A stretch of 64,000 nt of DNA from Opisthorchis felineus (lineage: Eukaryota; Platyhelminthes; Trematoda; Opisthorchiida; Opisthorchiidae): assembly GCA_004794785.1 (NCBI GenBank), contig SJOL01003728.1, positions 7,403 to 71,402 on the forward strand, read 5' to 3'. The notes under the pieces are model-generated. The model did no database searches, was not told the origin of the DNA, and saw only the letters and a list, made by a program, of their open reading frames with translations. Within the stretch, counting starts at the first letter, position 1. Each line of letters opens with the position of its first letter. Shown piece after piece: positions 23,523 through 36,619 of this stretch. A program made the position numbers and the translations under genes.

Positions 23523-26035
23523 GGGATCATTGCAGCACTCAAGCCCGACCACCAGGTCAAGGTGGCAGCTTTAGGTGAGGAGTCGCGAAACGAAAATGGG
23601 AGAGTTGCACATTCGTTTTTTTATTGCTTAGCAGATTTAACTGTTATGTTCCTCTTCCCAATGCTGCATTCCGGGTAGAAAGCAAGACGCCTTCGACTGG
23701 GTTGCTTTTGGGTAGGCAAGAACTAAGCGGTTACAAGCCATTAGACACGAAAGTCAAAACCTCACTTGCACAAAGTTTTTGAAAAAGTCACTATCCTAAA
23801 GCGTTCTGCTGAGTTTTTGGGATGTTGCTAAGCGTTTGGCATTGAAAAACCAAACACTGTAAAACGGTCCAATAAATTCCAAGTCAGATGCAGGGACAAC
23901 GGTTTTAACGACTTGTCAGGATAATACTCGCGCTTTTCGTCAGTAGTATACGCCGTTATATTGATACGATGTAGTTTAGCTGCACCCAGTTCGGTCCCAA
24001 CCGTGAAAGGGGAAAGACCAACATTGGAGTCGGTACTGCGTTTTCTGCAGCCGGTAAGACAGACTGAAAATTACGCAACAAATGAATCGTTCCCATGGAG
24101 TAATATAAAAAACATTGACGACGAAAAAAGCTCTCAGTAATTCTTCCTCCGGTCAATACAATTACTAGGTCATAGCACACAAAATTCGGATTCATATTGG
24201 GATGGGCTAGCAGTTTCTAGGATCGGTCTAAAGATCAGCCTAGCGAGATTAAATTCAACCAAAAATGTCACGTGGAATGATTGCTCAACAGAACCATCCA
24301 GACAGTCCCTTCGGGAAGGTGCGTGCGCGCACCTCTTTCGGACGCAGAGAACAAGATTTCTTGACTTGAGGGCGACTGACTATATTGTGTCTATCATATA
24401 CCCCTTAAATGCATTTAATTCATTCTTTGAAACCTTAAAGGCGATTTTGCTTGCGGAATTCAAGTCTGTTCGGTGTTTGGTCACAAACATACAAGCCACT
24501 GTGGCGCTTGAAAACCTTTTTTCAGGCCTTCCCCCAAGTCAGGAAGGATAGTGCTCTCAAAACCGTTCGGCCAAGCACCTAGTTGTTCCATCAATGTACT
24601 CTGCCGTACCCCAACACGTGAAGGGGTACGCAGGCATAGGTTGGCATCACAAAAGAGTTCAAGTTTCAGGTTGAAGAGACCATAGTATTTGAATAAAACG
24701 CCCCGTTAAGTGGCAGTCAGAAAGGCCTGTTGTCACAAGGATTTTAGATGAACAAATGTAAAATCTTGGGTGGCCATCTTACCCTACCGTGTTGGTGATA
24801 AACCTAAGTTCACTTTCTACTGTGTCATCCAAACACATCATGCTTGCTCTCAAGGACAAAGAATGGACAAAGTTGAGATTCTTATATTAGAACAAAATGG
24901 CTAAGGAATTTTTTATACTGTATTGTTTACATTGTTCTCCGGTACATCGACTTTGGTAGCTGGCCATAAGACCCTGTTATTGATCTGGTTGTAAAGTAAT
25001 TAGGTTGATTATCAGGTGACAAGCACTAACAAATGTTTGTTTTACCAGAATAATGATGATTTCAAAAGTTATGTGCACTTGATAAAATAAATACAATGCA
25101 AGAAGGGAATGAGCCAAAAAGTGACTTATCGTTTGAGGACAACTGTTGAGAGTTCCTGAGTGAAGTTCCAGACGCGGGACGTGTCTTCTCTGCAGTATAG
25201 CTGCTACACGTGTTCCGTAATTGTCCGTGGAGACTTGTGGAGCTCGGTTGACTTCCTGTCCTGTGCGCGTGTGTTTTTGGACCGAGTTGCATGCCTATTT
25301 ATGGTGCGCAGTGTGAAGAGAGGGATGTGCATTCGTGTTTGACAATTGCACGAACATGAATATAACTTGACCTGATGTGGCTGAAGTTCGTAAGGCTGGC
25401 GCGTGACGCAGGTGTTAGCCGTGTAAACAAAAATGGATGGGAAATTGTAGTGCACGTGTTGTTGGCTAAGGTTGCAAGTGGGGACAGGAATGGTTACGTG
25501 ATCCGAATGTTTGTGACGCGTGATCTAGTGAGTGACCGCTACAACCCCTTATCCAATTAGACTGTGGGGATGTGAAAGTGGCTTCCACTCTCAACTGCGT
25601 ACTTGAAGTTGTTGTAGGAACGACGAAACTATTATCCCGTGCTTTGTCATCCAAACTCCATTATCGACATAACTCAGTAAAACCTACGAATCCTGGGTTA
25701 TTGTTGAAGCTGATGGCGTTCCAGTTTGTCCATATGTATGTCAACCCGAAAATGACCCAGCCTCGAGCACACCGATAGCCCGTCAACCTGACGGTAGAGT
25801 TCTCTATTGAATTTGGACAATGCACTGAAAGTACAGTAAAGAGAGGTTTCATTTGGACATGTGGTGAGTAAAGCTGGTCGTGAGTTCGTACTCAATACAA
25901 TCAATCGCACGAGGAATTAAACGTTTCTCGCAGCCGAACATTTCTGAACAGAGACAGGAAATGTCTGAAGAGTACAGACAGTGAAGTACACTCATCTACA
26001 CACTAATTTGTTTTGAACGGAATCCCAGCAGCACA
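23523..26035. other. No recognisable gene
   Basis: The first 60 bases after the gap (CACCAGGTCAAGGTGGCAGC) weakly resemble the region beyond 29360 in LINE L2 and may be the outermost LINE 5' end. The rest shows only short frames. Confidence 0.45.
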
Positions 26036-26140
26036 AAGGCCACCTCATGTTTCAGCTGGGAGGATATTCGAAATATCAGAAATTTTCTTGGTGGAATACT
26101 ATTCAGTAACCCTGTGAGTAGTGTTCCTTCAAGAATCACC
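26036..26140. repeat. Hammerhead repeat I, spacer fragments
   Basis: AAGGCCACCTCATGTTTCAG and GATATTCGAAATATCAG match the spacer of repeat I in minus orientation. CAGTAACCCTGTGAGTAG then matches the 3' end of the unit in plus orientation. No ribozyme core is present. Confidence 0.6.
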
Positions 26141-26235
26141 AATTGAAGCACGTTGAACCGGAAGATTAAGGAACCAAACCCGATCAGAAATAATTTGCGA
26201 AATTCTTCCAACCCATCAACTCTAAAATTTAGACA

Positions 26236-26450
26236 GCCACAATAACCGACAAGACCCTTTAATTGACATTCAACACTGGTCCGGTGTGCTAATCTGAAGA
26301 GGCCGTACTGATTGGTTCTCTCTCTCTGCCCTAAAACTTGGCCACTTTGGTGACCCTCTCACTTGGTCTGATGAAGCTTTTGTGTCACAAGCGAAATGTT
26401 GCCCATTTGAAAACTACCGGTTGTTTACCAAGCCTTTCTGAAACGTTTTA
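26236..26450 (+). repeat. Repeat III with hammerhead-like motif, copy 1
   Basis: A block of about 205 bp shared in order with 43431-43640. It contains CTGATGA (26368-26374), a single A, a stem II GCTT/AAGC (26376-26379 with 26389-26392) and GAAA (26393-26396), followed by TGTT. Stem I can form between GGT (26365-26367) and GCC (26401-26403). The extra A between CUGAUGA and stem II departs from the canonical core, so self-cleavage is uncertain. I infer a Penelope-like or related terminal repeat. Confidence 0.6.
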
Positions 26451-26589
26451 GATCATCTTTAGTCTTGGTCTGTAGTTCTTGTGGTAACAAAATGGTAGGA
26501 TGAAATGATCCATGAAGTTCGACAGCATCGCCTACTCAATGTCCTTGTGCGAACTCCCCGGAAATACTTCGATGCACGAGGTATTGAAG

Positions 26590-29200
26590 CCAGGTAACTA
26601 AGACTCAAACAGCACATCGACTACTAAGTTGAATGGAAAGGAAGGTAGAGCACACTGTTACCTGCCACCATTTGATGTGACGAACTCAGGAGAGAATTTG
26701 CTGGAGACACGTACCTGTCCACAAGAGAAGACATATAGGACCATTATGAGGGACAAGAAGTAAGAATGAACGCCTTTCATCGCCAGACACTACCATAGTT
26801 TCTGAAGACCAGCAGAGCAAACAGTAACCTTCAGAACGGGATAAAAGGCCATTGTTAGAGTGGAAGGAAGCTGTGAGTCAGTTTCAGTATTTATCGTGAA
26901 TTGAAGATAGATTCAATGCAGCCCTTTGTTATGACGAAGGTCAGCTTGATTCTCGTGTAAATGACTCATTCTATGACGGATCAACCTGCGTAGGGTAAAG
27001 CTAGCGAGAACCTCAGAAGGTACGGACACTAGAATGAAGCCCCGATGGTTTTCGTAAGATGTTCTTACACCCCTTTTGAATTTGAGAGGCACTCTATTCC
27101 GTCGGTGTCCTAACTTCAGTCCAGATATTTTGGAGTAAATCGTCAGGGTGACCACGAGGGATTTGCCACCTTCACAGAAGAGTGCAGGATGCAAATCGTC
27201 AGAACAAGGTGCTCTGCTTCGCTGAAACGATGGAACTGTAAGCTGGATTTCCGTTGTACATGGCAGACTGGTGCCCATGTTCCACTCGGTTTCATTTGGT
27301 CCTTCAACAGGTTGAATTGATCGGAGTCAACTAGACTACTCTTCAACGTATTCAACTCGTTGTCTAGGACGTTTCTGTGAATAAAGTGGGGTCGGAGATA
27401 GTTACACTAACCTTGATCATCCTCGGACCATTTGATCGGATTATCTGGAACGTGGTATGATCATTTCCCGGACTTTTGCGCAAGACAAGCGCTCTTTGAT
27501 AATTCTTTGGCACTTCATTATCTGGAGTTTGAGGGATCTGGTTGCGCAAACGTAATCGCTTGTTTCTGGTATGGCACCAATGAAGTTGTTGATCTTGACG
27601 AGATCGATTGTTCATTGGGGCGCCAAGTTATCTCTGACAGACGGTTACAAAGCCGTCCAGTCATCAACAAAATCGGCATTAAAACCATCCTACTCGTCAT
27701 GTTCTGGGACCTTTCAGCCAATTCGGCTAGGTAATGTTTGCTTACCGAGACGGTTTGTTCAGATGATGAACTGAATGGCCTTGCATCATCCGGCATGGCC
27801 CAGAGGGAAGGCTAATAGGTACGTGTGTCGCACAATGCCGTGGTCAGGGTCAAGTGGTGTGGTCCAAAGTGAACGAAATTTTGTATCGAAACTCTCCACC
27901 GGTAGCTGATTGTCATATGATCAAAATGAGCCTAGAGCTGGTTTGTAGTTGGTGACTTCTAGGTAAAAAGATGTGCTTGAGCTGGAAATTTGTACTGGCT
28001 AGAAACAAAATATGTTCAACCCATAACTGAAGGAGACGCTCTCAGTTATCTACCCGGTGAGTGTCAAATTTCGAATCGAGCGCCAAGGAGGCTTCCTCTG
28101 GACTTGAACGGCCGACCTGGACGCCTAGAATATCTGCCAGGCTCGCAATATTTGTACTTCGCGTCTGCCGAAATAACCGCGACTAGCCTCGATTGATGCT
28201 GTCTTTCTCAGCTTTAAAGCTACCGTCTGTTGGAGCGTATGCTGACACAGCAAGCAAACACCGTTTAGGATGTCGAGATACACTGATCTCAGTTGAGTTA
28301 GTCAACCGAGCAGCGCATAGACGACTACTTACTGGCACCCAATCCAGTAATGTGCACACCGCCTTGCGGTCAAGCACAGCTTGCATGTAGTAGATATTAC
28401 GAGCCCTTCCATCAGGACCACCAGACATGTGAACTGTGGCCACAGTGGTTTAAGGTGCACGCCCGAACTGGGGTGTCTTACGCGTGTTTTGCAGACACCA
28501 CATGCATCGATCGAAAGATGGAACAGTTCTGAGCAACAGCTACTTGTTACACAGTTTGACGTAGAGTGCGGATGCTGAAAGCTGAAATTAATAGTCCTTT
28601 TTTATATATTCAACTGGAAGCTAATAACAGCTAAATGAACCAGAAAGGCTTGGTTGAGGGACTTATACGAAGGGGTTGGTGCTGAAGAACTGTAAGGGCG
28701 AATGGCGATTCCTGGTTGACCAGGCAGATGAAGGTGGTTTGGTTGAGGTACCACATCTTGAGCTTTTGACTCGAAAGTCTGAATCATAAGGCAGTGGGAG
28801 AATGTAAGGTTTTGTTCGGGGAGCCTTCCCTTAGCTGCCGACTCAAACGTCTGAATGGCGGAGAAACAGTTGTTGAGATTTTCTTGAAGAACTATTCACG
28901 GAGAAAATGACTCAATAGCCTTAGCCACTTGGCTGCAGGAGGCTGGCCTGGCCTGACGGCGCTCAAGGTACGGCATAGGTGATTCATTTCTGGTGCTACT
29001 GCGTATGGAAGATGAACCTAGAGCTGCATTTGGCTGCCGGTATTTTTTAACGTTTTTCCTGACCGTACTTAGTCGGTGGTCCCCTTCAAATGATGGTGTA
29101 TGCGGCTTTTGGGGCTAACTTCTTCTAACCCGTCCCTTCTCAGGGGAAGATTCCATCACCGCTTGCATACATATGGACATTCTGGTTGCCTACAGGAGAC
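26590..29200 (-). mobile_element. LINE copy L2: 5' region, endonuclease and partial RT
   Basis: Same family and orientation as L1. On the minus strand: a 5' region at 29200-28600 (MIQTFESKAQDVVPQPNH parallels MGQTFESNTQGGVLQPNP of L1), endonuclease at 28443-27900 (LLDWVPVSSRLCAARLTN, CLLAVSAYAPTD, then LLQL...FLASTNFQ with stops), and RT fingers at 27310-26913 (NHRGFILVSVPSEVLASFTL, HENQA). Palm-level nucleotide similarity to L1 continues to about 26590. Motif C is not found. The copy is more decayed than L1. Confidence 0.82.
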
Positions 29201-32147
29201 ATCTTGATGCCTTAAGTACAGTACAAGGACAGTACGACTCCAAACTGTCTCATATTACAGTTATTCTTACTACGGGAACTCACTGCTTTTCATCTGGATG
29301 TTCTCGGTCTTCCTAGCATGGTTGCACTTTATGGAACGGAATCCTAACCAGTTTAGTATTAAAAACTGGTCAAAAGGTCAGGGTGATTGCTGTTAGCCCG
29401 GTTGCCACGTGACCACACAAGAATAGCGGAAAAGAATTAAAGCGATTCAATTTCGATTCCCAAGGCTACGAATTTCATTATGTGTATTGCTGGTTTGATC
29501 GGACCTGGATAGCCATGGATAACTTTCGTTGATTCTCAGATTTCCGTGCAGTCTTGTTTGTTGGTTACTGACCTTGTTAGGTCTCAGATATCAGACATCC
29601 ATGTGCCCTAATTCGGTTTTGTTTAGACGGGTGTCTGTACGTGAGACAAGTGCCTGGTGACAGTCACTCAAAGGACAATGATCAATAAAGTACGACTAGC
29701 TAAACTTCACTTGACGCACAGATCGTATGCACTAAAAATGCTCTCCAGTTATCGAAATGAACGCTAGTTGTATAGCTCCCCTCTCAAGGAAATTGTATCG
29801 TCGGGACTAGTCGAAACCGTGCTCTTTTTGGATGCTCTCTCTCTATTGTATCTCACTCTACAGCCAGAGTAGACGCAATATGATGTGAATGAAAATACGC
29901 TAGAGATTCTTCTGCCTTAAATCACCAGAAATATGACGACACTGCCAGCCTTTGGAACGAGTGGCCGAGTAGCAATCCGGCGTCCGTCATCAATCATTTT
30001 GATGAGTGGATTTAACGACACCTGGATGCCTTTGAATTTTGTTAAATAAGAAAAAAATATCCATAGGACAAACCAGTAAGAATAGTGAGCATCTTGAAAG
30101 TACGCTTTTACTCGTTCGACTGAGATTTCCGAGATAGGTCTGTCTTCACTCTCCCCTTCTGCTAAACTGTCCAGTTCATGGTTGATATCTGCATAGCATG
30201 TTTCGTCATTCTGAAACCAACTGAACCCTGTGTGCGGTTCAGCACCTACTTTCTGAACCTAGGCCTTTTAATGGTATCCGCTTTCGATAGGATTCCACCC
30301 AGAATACCCGTTATACTTGCAGAAGGTCACAATTTTGGAAGGGGTTCTATGCAGTCGTGAATGGAATGGTGTCCAAAGCCAGCGTGAACAAAGAAAGAAG
30401 ACGCATCTTGTGTCAGGTTCTTCCTTACCGCTAAGTCGATACACTCCTCTGCAGGCAGAAGGGGTGCCAGATTCCTGTCGAAAATAGTGAAACTGTAGAA
30501 TTCCGATCTAGAAGTGCACACCAGTATAGGTTCAAGGGCGCTGATGGCATCGACATTTGGTGGATGTATTCCTGTCTCTGTCGTCACAAAGCCCTGGTTG
30601 TGAGATGCTTTTGAACCTGAGTGAGACAGTTCAACCTCGTAATCCAGTCAAAGCATCTGCCAACACTCGAAAATTTTCTTACGCCACTCTGGGAGTATCC
30701 AGTAAATTCAAGAAAACTGGGTTGCTTATAATAGCAGGTTGTGTACAATACTTTTAACCCGGACGAATAGAAGACTCATCTAGGGGGATTATCTAACCTC
30801 AAGTTATTTCCATCATTACAAACATGACTTTGATGAGAAATCTAAATGATTTGACGTGACCGAATACCGCGTAATTGAATGATGAATTCAGGACATTGTC
30901 CTAAACTTCCGACAGGTGGGTATAGCAAACGTTTAATAATTTACTTGTTTCTTCAGAGGGGTGTCAATTTTTTTAGTCTCTGACCAAAAATATACCTAAA
31001 ACTCATTGGGATTGAATCACTTGGGAATCAGTTCAATATTTCTCTAGAAAGCCTTCCTGGTGAACACTCATCTGACTGTTCTATCTTGCCTCGCCGAAAG
31101 ACACTGCTGTTTACCCGACAGCAGTAGTCTCTTCGGCCTGGATGAAATTTTGATTAAAATGAAGGAAAAAATGTTCGGTATGGTTTAACCACAGTTGTCA
31201 TTAACCACAGAGGCCAATGTCATCACCATCATTTCGGACATGGTTTCCATAATTTACTCAGATGACTTGAAGGTTGAGGGGTATAAACTTATTGCCCTAC
31301 AGACCAACTGGAAAACAGCTTCGCTTCTTTGAAAATCTCTCTAATATTAGGAAAGAATCAGATGACTATATAGCTATTACGAACAGTCCACGAGTGTGTT
31401 GATGGACAGTCATCTTTGTTTTTGAGATTTGGTGCAGATTTTCGCTCCCACAGTGACTTAATCGGCCCAAGTCGAGAGGGCTGATTGTGCAACTATTTTA
31501 ACACGTGGGACTGAACCGATTGTAAAAAAACCGACCGATAAAAATTTTCGGCATTCCTAGTCCTTGGTCCAAAACTAGAAACGCCACTCCGTCGAAGAGA
31601 CGGAAAGAGAGAGAAAGTATATTTTACAAGATTCCATTGGAAGCGCCATAATCGTCTTGAGTTTCTCAGGGGCCTTAATGATCATCATCACTATCATCGT
31701 CACTGACAAAGATACACCGGTGTAACGGCGGATACTACTGCTGAGGCATGCGAGTAGTACGTGTTTTCTCGTAACTCCGCCTCGCGTCTAATGGAAGGTG
31801 AGGTTTATTACGAAACTTGCGGAACTGCTTTACAGCGTTCGTTCACAATTGCGTGACTGTCACTGAATATTCACGGAAGTTCAAAAAGACGCGTGGGAAT
31901 GTTCAGTTTTTAAAAACAAGGTGCATATGAGATGTTTACTTTCCTGTCCAATAGTTTGTAACTGTTTAGTTGGTGTCTGTCTATAAACGGCTCCGCGGCG
32001 AAGAGCTTTTCTCATTTCACCGGTAATGCGTACTGACGCTTAAATGCTATACAACCATGAGGGAAGAAAACCTCAGTAAGGAGTTCGATAGGTAGGAAAG
32101 AGTAGGAACTTAATGCGAAGAAGCCCTAAGACCTTGAGAAAAACGAT
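29201..32147. other. No recognisable gene
   Basis: Nearly 3 kb with short frames only. A short ATC-rich run lies near 31680-31700. Part of 29201-29470 may be the LINE L2 5' end. Confidence 0.5.
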
Positions 32148-32288
32148 ATGAATAGAGTGCCTACACATTTGGACGGTATTGAACTCAAACATCTGAGCAT
32201 CAAGTTGAGGCAAGGTGCTATCAGCGGAATTCAATCAGTGTCATTTTTTGCCTACCTTGCCCGACATAAGCCCATCACGCAACGAAAT

Positions 32289-32930
32289 TCAGGTGGACAG
32301 TCCGCCAATGAAGTGACAGCATGTGCGCCACTGGGATCGTTTGCGTACCATGTCCTGCAGGATTTCCAACGACCTACAAACTGGTGCACGTGGTCCCGAG
32401 CTAGGAGGGCGCGGAGATCCTACAGCATTCAGTTTGACAGTAGTCTCTTTCATTTCAGGTTGCCATATCATGGTCTGTCCTCCACGAACTTTTCGCCAAC
32501 AATCGCTCGGAATAGAAAGCAGCGCTTTCTTCGGTAGGCAATGGTTGAGAATAAGTGGCGCCAGCACCAACTGCCTCAACCTGGTAGGTTTAACCTGCTG
32601 CTCTGGCGAACCGGATTCGTTACCAGGTACCCTCTCACATACTACCCCGCTGCGAACTCGCTGCAGCCAGCTAACTCTCGCTATGCTACGGAGACACTGG
32701 TGATCAAACCTTTGAAGACCCCTAAGGTCCACGAACCGGGAGAGCAAAACCGTTCTCACAGATGTCTTGTATACACGGCCCTACAGATTCAGCGAGATTC
32801 GATGATAATGATCGCAGTGGAATATGAACGGCTGACGTCTGCACGCCTGTCCACCTTTCCACTGGTACTTGAACACGCGAATAAAGTGTATTCAAGATGC
32901 CAAACGACACTTGGATTTATTTGGGCCCGT
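32289..32930 (-). pseudogene. LINE C-terminal fragment, decayed
   Basis: The minus strand encodes ISLNL-stop-GRVYKTSVRTVLL, then FDHQCLRSIARVSWLQRVR, then a damaged stretch, LPKKALLSIPSDCWRKVRGG, QTMIWQPEMKE and a terminal QDMVRKRSQWRTCCHF. This is the same C-terminal region as the copies at 5500-6415 (-) and 3720-3970 (+). The RT catalytic motifs lie upstream and are missing, so it is a typical 5'-truncated insertion. The plus-strand frames at 32148-32537 and 32541-32933 are antisense shadows. Confidence 0.88.
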
Positions 32931-33095
32931 TAAAAAATGGCAAGCACAATCAATATTGTTATTATCCATAAATGAGAAATATTCCTTAGACGAGAGAAAC
33001 ACGCAATGATGGCTTGTTTGCTGTTGGTCAGCTTCAGTCAGTCCCTATCGCATGGGCAAAAAAGGTCTGCTCATTAGAAAGGGTAATTGTTGGTT

Positions 33096-33210
33096 GTTGA
33101 TCAGGTGGCTGTTGATCTGTTCGCCGAGCTCGGCAATTGGCTTGCAAACGTTTCGTCACCATACGAGGAGACATCATCAGTGCGCAGTTGGGTGCATTTC
33201 AACATATTAC
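33096..33210 (-). ncRNA. Hammerhead-like ribozyme, repeat E (best copy)
   Basis: Read on the minus strand: stem I GCA (33083 offset, that is 33183-33181), CTGATGA (33180-33174), one T, stem II GTCTCC (33172-33167) pairing with GGTGAC (33160-33155) across a TCGTAT loop, GAAA (33154-33151), minimal stem III ACGU, then U and TGC (33146-33144), which pairs with GCA. The predicted cleavage site is GUU between 33147 and 33146. Stem III is a zero-loop palindrome, which elsewhere implies dimeric action. The extra T after CUGAUGA is non-canonical. Relatives occur at 11325-11500 and 16906-16990. Confidence 0.65.
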
Positions 33211-36200
33211 CAAAGGGTAATTGGTTTAAGGGGGTAAATTAGCTTTCATTAGGTTGACTGAATGAAGAAGAGTTTAACTGTTAAAGCACCGCTTGTATGA
33301 GGTGATGGTGGACTTCGCTTCAGTTGTAAAAAAAGCGGATTCCTCAGCTGGTGTTCGTAATGTGTGCGTCAAAGCTGAGAAACTGTTCAGAAGTGTGACT
33401 ACCGTTTTGCTGAGTGTGCGAAACATGGCCTTGATTCATTCGCTGAAGAGCCAGTTTCTCTCCACCTCTACGAAATGTGAACCTTCATGAAAATCCTATT
33501 CCATATGGCACCGGTTGGTTGGATAGGTGAGCCATGTAGGACTTTGGGTGGTGGGAGATGGGTTTCTTACTGAATTACTGAAATGGAAACATAGGTTACT
33601 ACGATGACCACTGATGTTAAATGAATCACTTAGTTCTTGCTGTTTAGCGTGAACGATAGGATCAGTGAAGCAACGAATGAGCCTCTTTGTTATGGATGTG
33701 ACGTGTTCTATCTGGTTGGTATTCACGATGGCGAGAAAGTCTTTGCCAATAGGTAGCGTACGCAGGTAACACAAAAGACAATCTCATCAGGATATTGTAA
33801 AACTGCAAACCATGTGCACGTCATCAGTGACAATACTGAATTGTTCGGTTGGCTGGTGGATAATCAATCCGAACTGGGTTTATTGAGATCCTCCAAGTAC
33901 ACAATACCCGCAATGAGCAATGGGACGGGCGGTTCCGAAGAGTTTCGCCTGTTTGGGAGGGGGTTTACTAATGTACATGTATTTTAGTAGCGTTAACAAC
34001 AAGGAACTCGCCAGCAAAAATCTCATCAGATTTGTCGTGTGTGATTTTGCCGTTAACACAGACCACCTCGTAAACAATGAATCAAGCAGGTCGTCGTGGC
34101 GCCACCTTGACTAATTAGCGTATCACGGATGATACTGATCTACCAGTCACGCATTGCAAGTCAGCGCCACGGGAGATCGATTGACACTTGTGATGTGCGT
34201 ATTAGGCTGAGAACAAAACGAGATCACAAACAAACAAACACCTACCAAACCTACTTGACAGAAGTGTGGTTTAGAACTTGATTAGCGAAAAACATCATCG
34301 CAAGCAAGGTAATGAACTGGTTGCAAGAACAGGTCATTGTTCTTAGTGAACTTGACAGTTAGCTTGTAAGACTGGAATAAGATTGTAACACCGACCCGCC
34401 ACCTTCTACACTTCAAAAATGCTTGTCGGAGACACAATCAACTGTTGGCAGCTCAATCGATGACAGTTGTTTCTCTAATAATTGGCCATCAGTCTGCTAT
34501 TAACTGTGGCATAAAAGGACCTAGGATCATCTGAAGCATCCAGAAGGAAAGACATATACGTCACGATAAAAGTTATACTATTTTTTATGCACAAACGATT
34601 TTCGTTTTTTTTAGTAAACCGATGGAATATTCAGACCATTACGATCCCCGACCAGTTAGAATAAGACGATGAGGACGATAAATTCAGTTCGTGCAAATTA
34701 CACCTCCACAAAAGTATAAAACAGATTAAAATGAAATGAAATGCGAGTCCAGCTGCATCTTGTTTATGGGACTAACATGAAACGTGACCAACCAATAATT
34801 CAAGGTAGTTTCAGAGTAACCCACGTGTCTTTCTGATCGCATAGTACAGACCTGAATGGATTAGACAATATTACTTCAAGGAAATCGAGTCTATGGGGAC
34901 GGCTCGTTCGTGTAGTGGAGCGTGTTTGCTTCGGTTCTTCCGGGCGCATTCGCGTGGTCTTGTCAGGATTTGATATGGGTACAGTTTTCAAAATTGAAAA
35001 TACCGTTAGCAGACACTTGGTAAACATGAAAGACCCCATAAAATGACGTGCTCAAAATGACTGTGTGCAAAAGATATGTCTGTTTACGTGCGACAGACCA
35101 GCAGACAACTGAGAATGTTTTCACAGAATACAAAGGACACATGCTTTCTATCCCCAAAATTCCTCGAAATTCCATACGGTGAACAAAGATTTAGCCTTTG
35201 TTTGGCCTCGTTGGCCAACTATGTTTTATTTAACTAGGCTGAAACGATCCACAAAGGCCTGACAATGCACGCAGAGGTGTGCTACGCAAAAACCTTTGCA
35301 CGCGCCAAACGAATTGGGGGTCAGCCGATAACCGCCCTGCGGTTCAAGAAAGATTTGTCAATAGCTTTGATGTGTTTTTTTTTGCCAAAATCTGACCTCC
35401 TGATGGCATCCAGCTCTCTTTTTACATAATGATGTGGGATGTGTACCATGATTTTTACTCTGGGGGCATCAGCATCATACTATGAGACAGCAACATCAGT
35501 GCTGATACTGGTTCTTTACTGCCGTACAACCACAAAGTTTATCAAGTTGGATTTGAAACCACAAAGTGGAAAGAAGAGGTGGGGGCTGGATGGACCTGGC
35601 GCAAGACTATCACTCATCCGGAAATGCCCGAAGCTTCAAGCGCTCAGTCAGACAATCTGGAAAGTAAAGACATCACTTTCCCCACATGTATCATTCTAGG
35701 ATCTGAGAGAACGCAAATCTCTCGCGACAAGCACTAAAGAGCTGACGTGAAAGCTGCGGGAATCCTTGCACTCTAGAGCGATATCAACCCCCGAATGCTC
35801 ATCCCAGTTAGAAAGTCCTTCCAGGGAACTTCACCCTCCCCACAGCTCACTAGGGTCTAAATAATAACGTCATGGCATTCAAGTGGTTAACCGGAAACGT
35901 TTGCTGTCGGTTCTCCCCCTTTTGACGACTTATTTGCCTACCAATTTGAGCTTTGACAATGTTTGTTCGTTCCGCTTCGGGAATTCGGGTTGCTTTCGGC
36001 ACAACTGGGAGTTATGGGTTATTCTAAATTTGGAAGCCAGCACGCTGTCATCGTGTGCCACCGACGACCCTGTCTGTTCCAGGTGCGTTTGGTGTCTTGA
36101 CCAAAGGAATAACACTTCCAGAGGAAACACTACTCATACGTCAACCCACAACCGTTTTCGCATTTCTTGAGGTGCAATAATTCACAATTCAGAGTTGTTC

Positions 36201-36619
36201 ACATCCCTAGGAGCGAACTCCCTTCAGTAAAACATATCTTTAATTGCTGAAGGATAGACCTCGTCTTGAGTAGTTGTACAGGGGGTGGAGAAGATTTACT
36301 CCACCCGATCCAGTATCCTCGCTTGTTCGGTTTCCATTTAAGACGCAGAAGGTCTAAACGGCATTCTACCTGTGCAATTTTTTCAGTGGTACCCAAACCG
36401 ATGAAGTCCACTTAATTTTTGAGCCAAACTGGTGTCTTCTAGTAAACCTCATCATGCTTGTAACTGACTAATCTAAACACAGGAATTCAGAGCGCACGCA
36501 TACATTGAGGGGCAGTACTCGCTAAGATCATCCCCATGCCCAGAGTTGACACCTGTTAACTGAAAAGACCCCAGGGAAACTTATCACTTAGATTTTTTGA
36601 ACAAACAAACATTCACGAA
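33211..36619. other. No recognisable gene
   Basis: Short frames only. I looked at the minus-strand frame 33496-33774, which has protein-like composition, but could not assign it. Confidence 0.45.

Noticed and set aside
23291..23678. Open frames with long X runs
   Set aside because: They span the N gap and are artefacts.
32148..32933. Two plus-strand frames of about 130 codons
   Set aside because: Both lie largely on the strand opposite a recognisable LINE C-terminal fragment.
33496..33774. Minus-strand frame of 92 codons with protein-like composition
   Set aside because: I could not match it to any family, and no splice or repeat evidence supports it.
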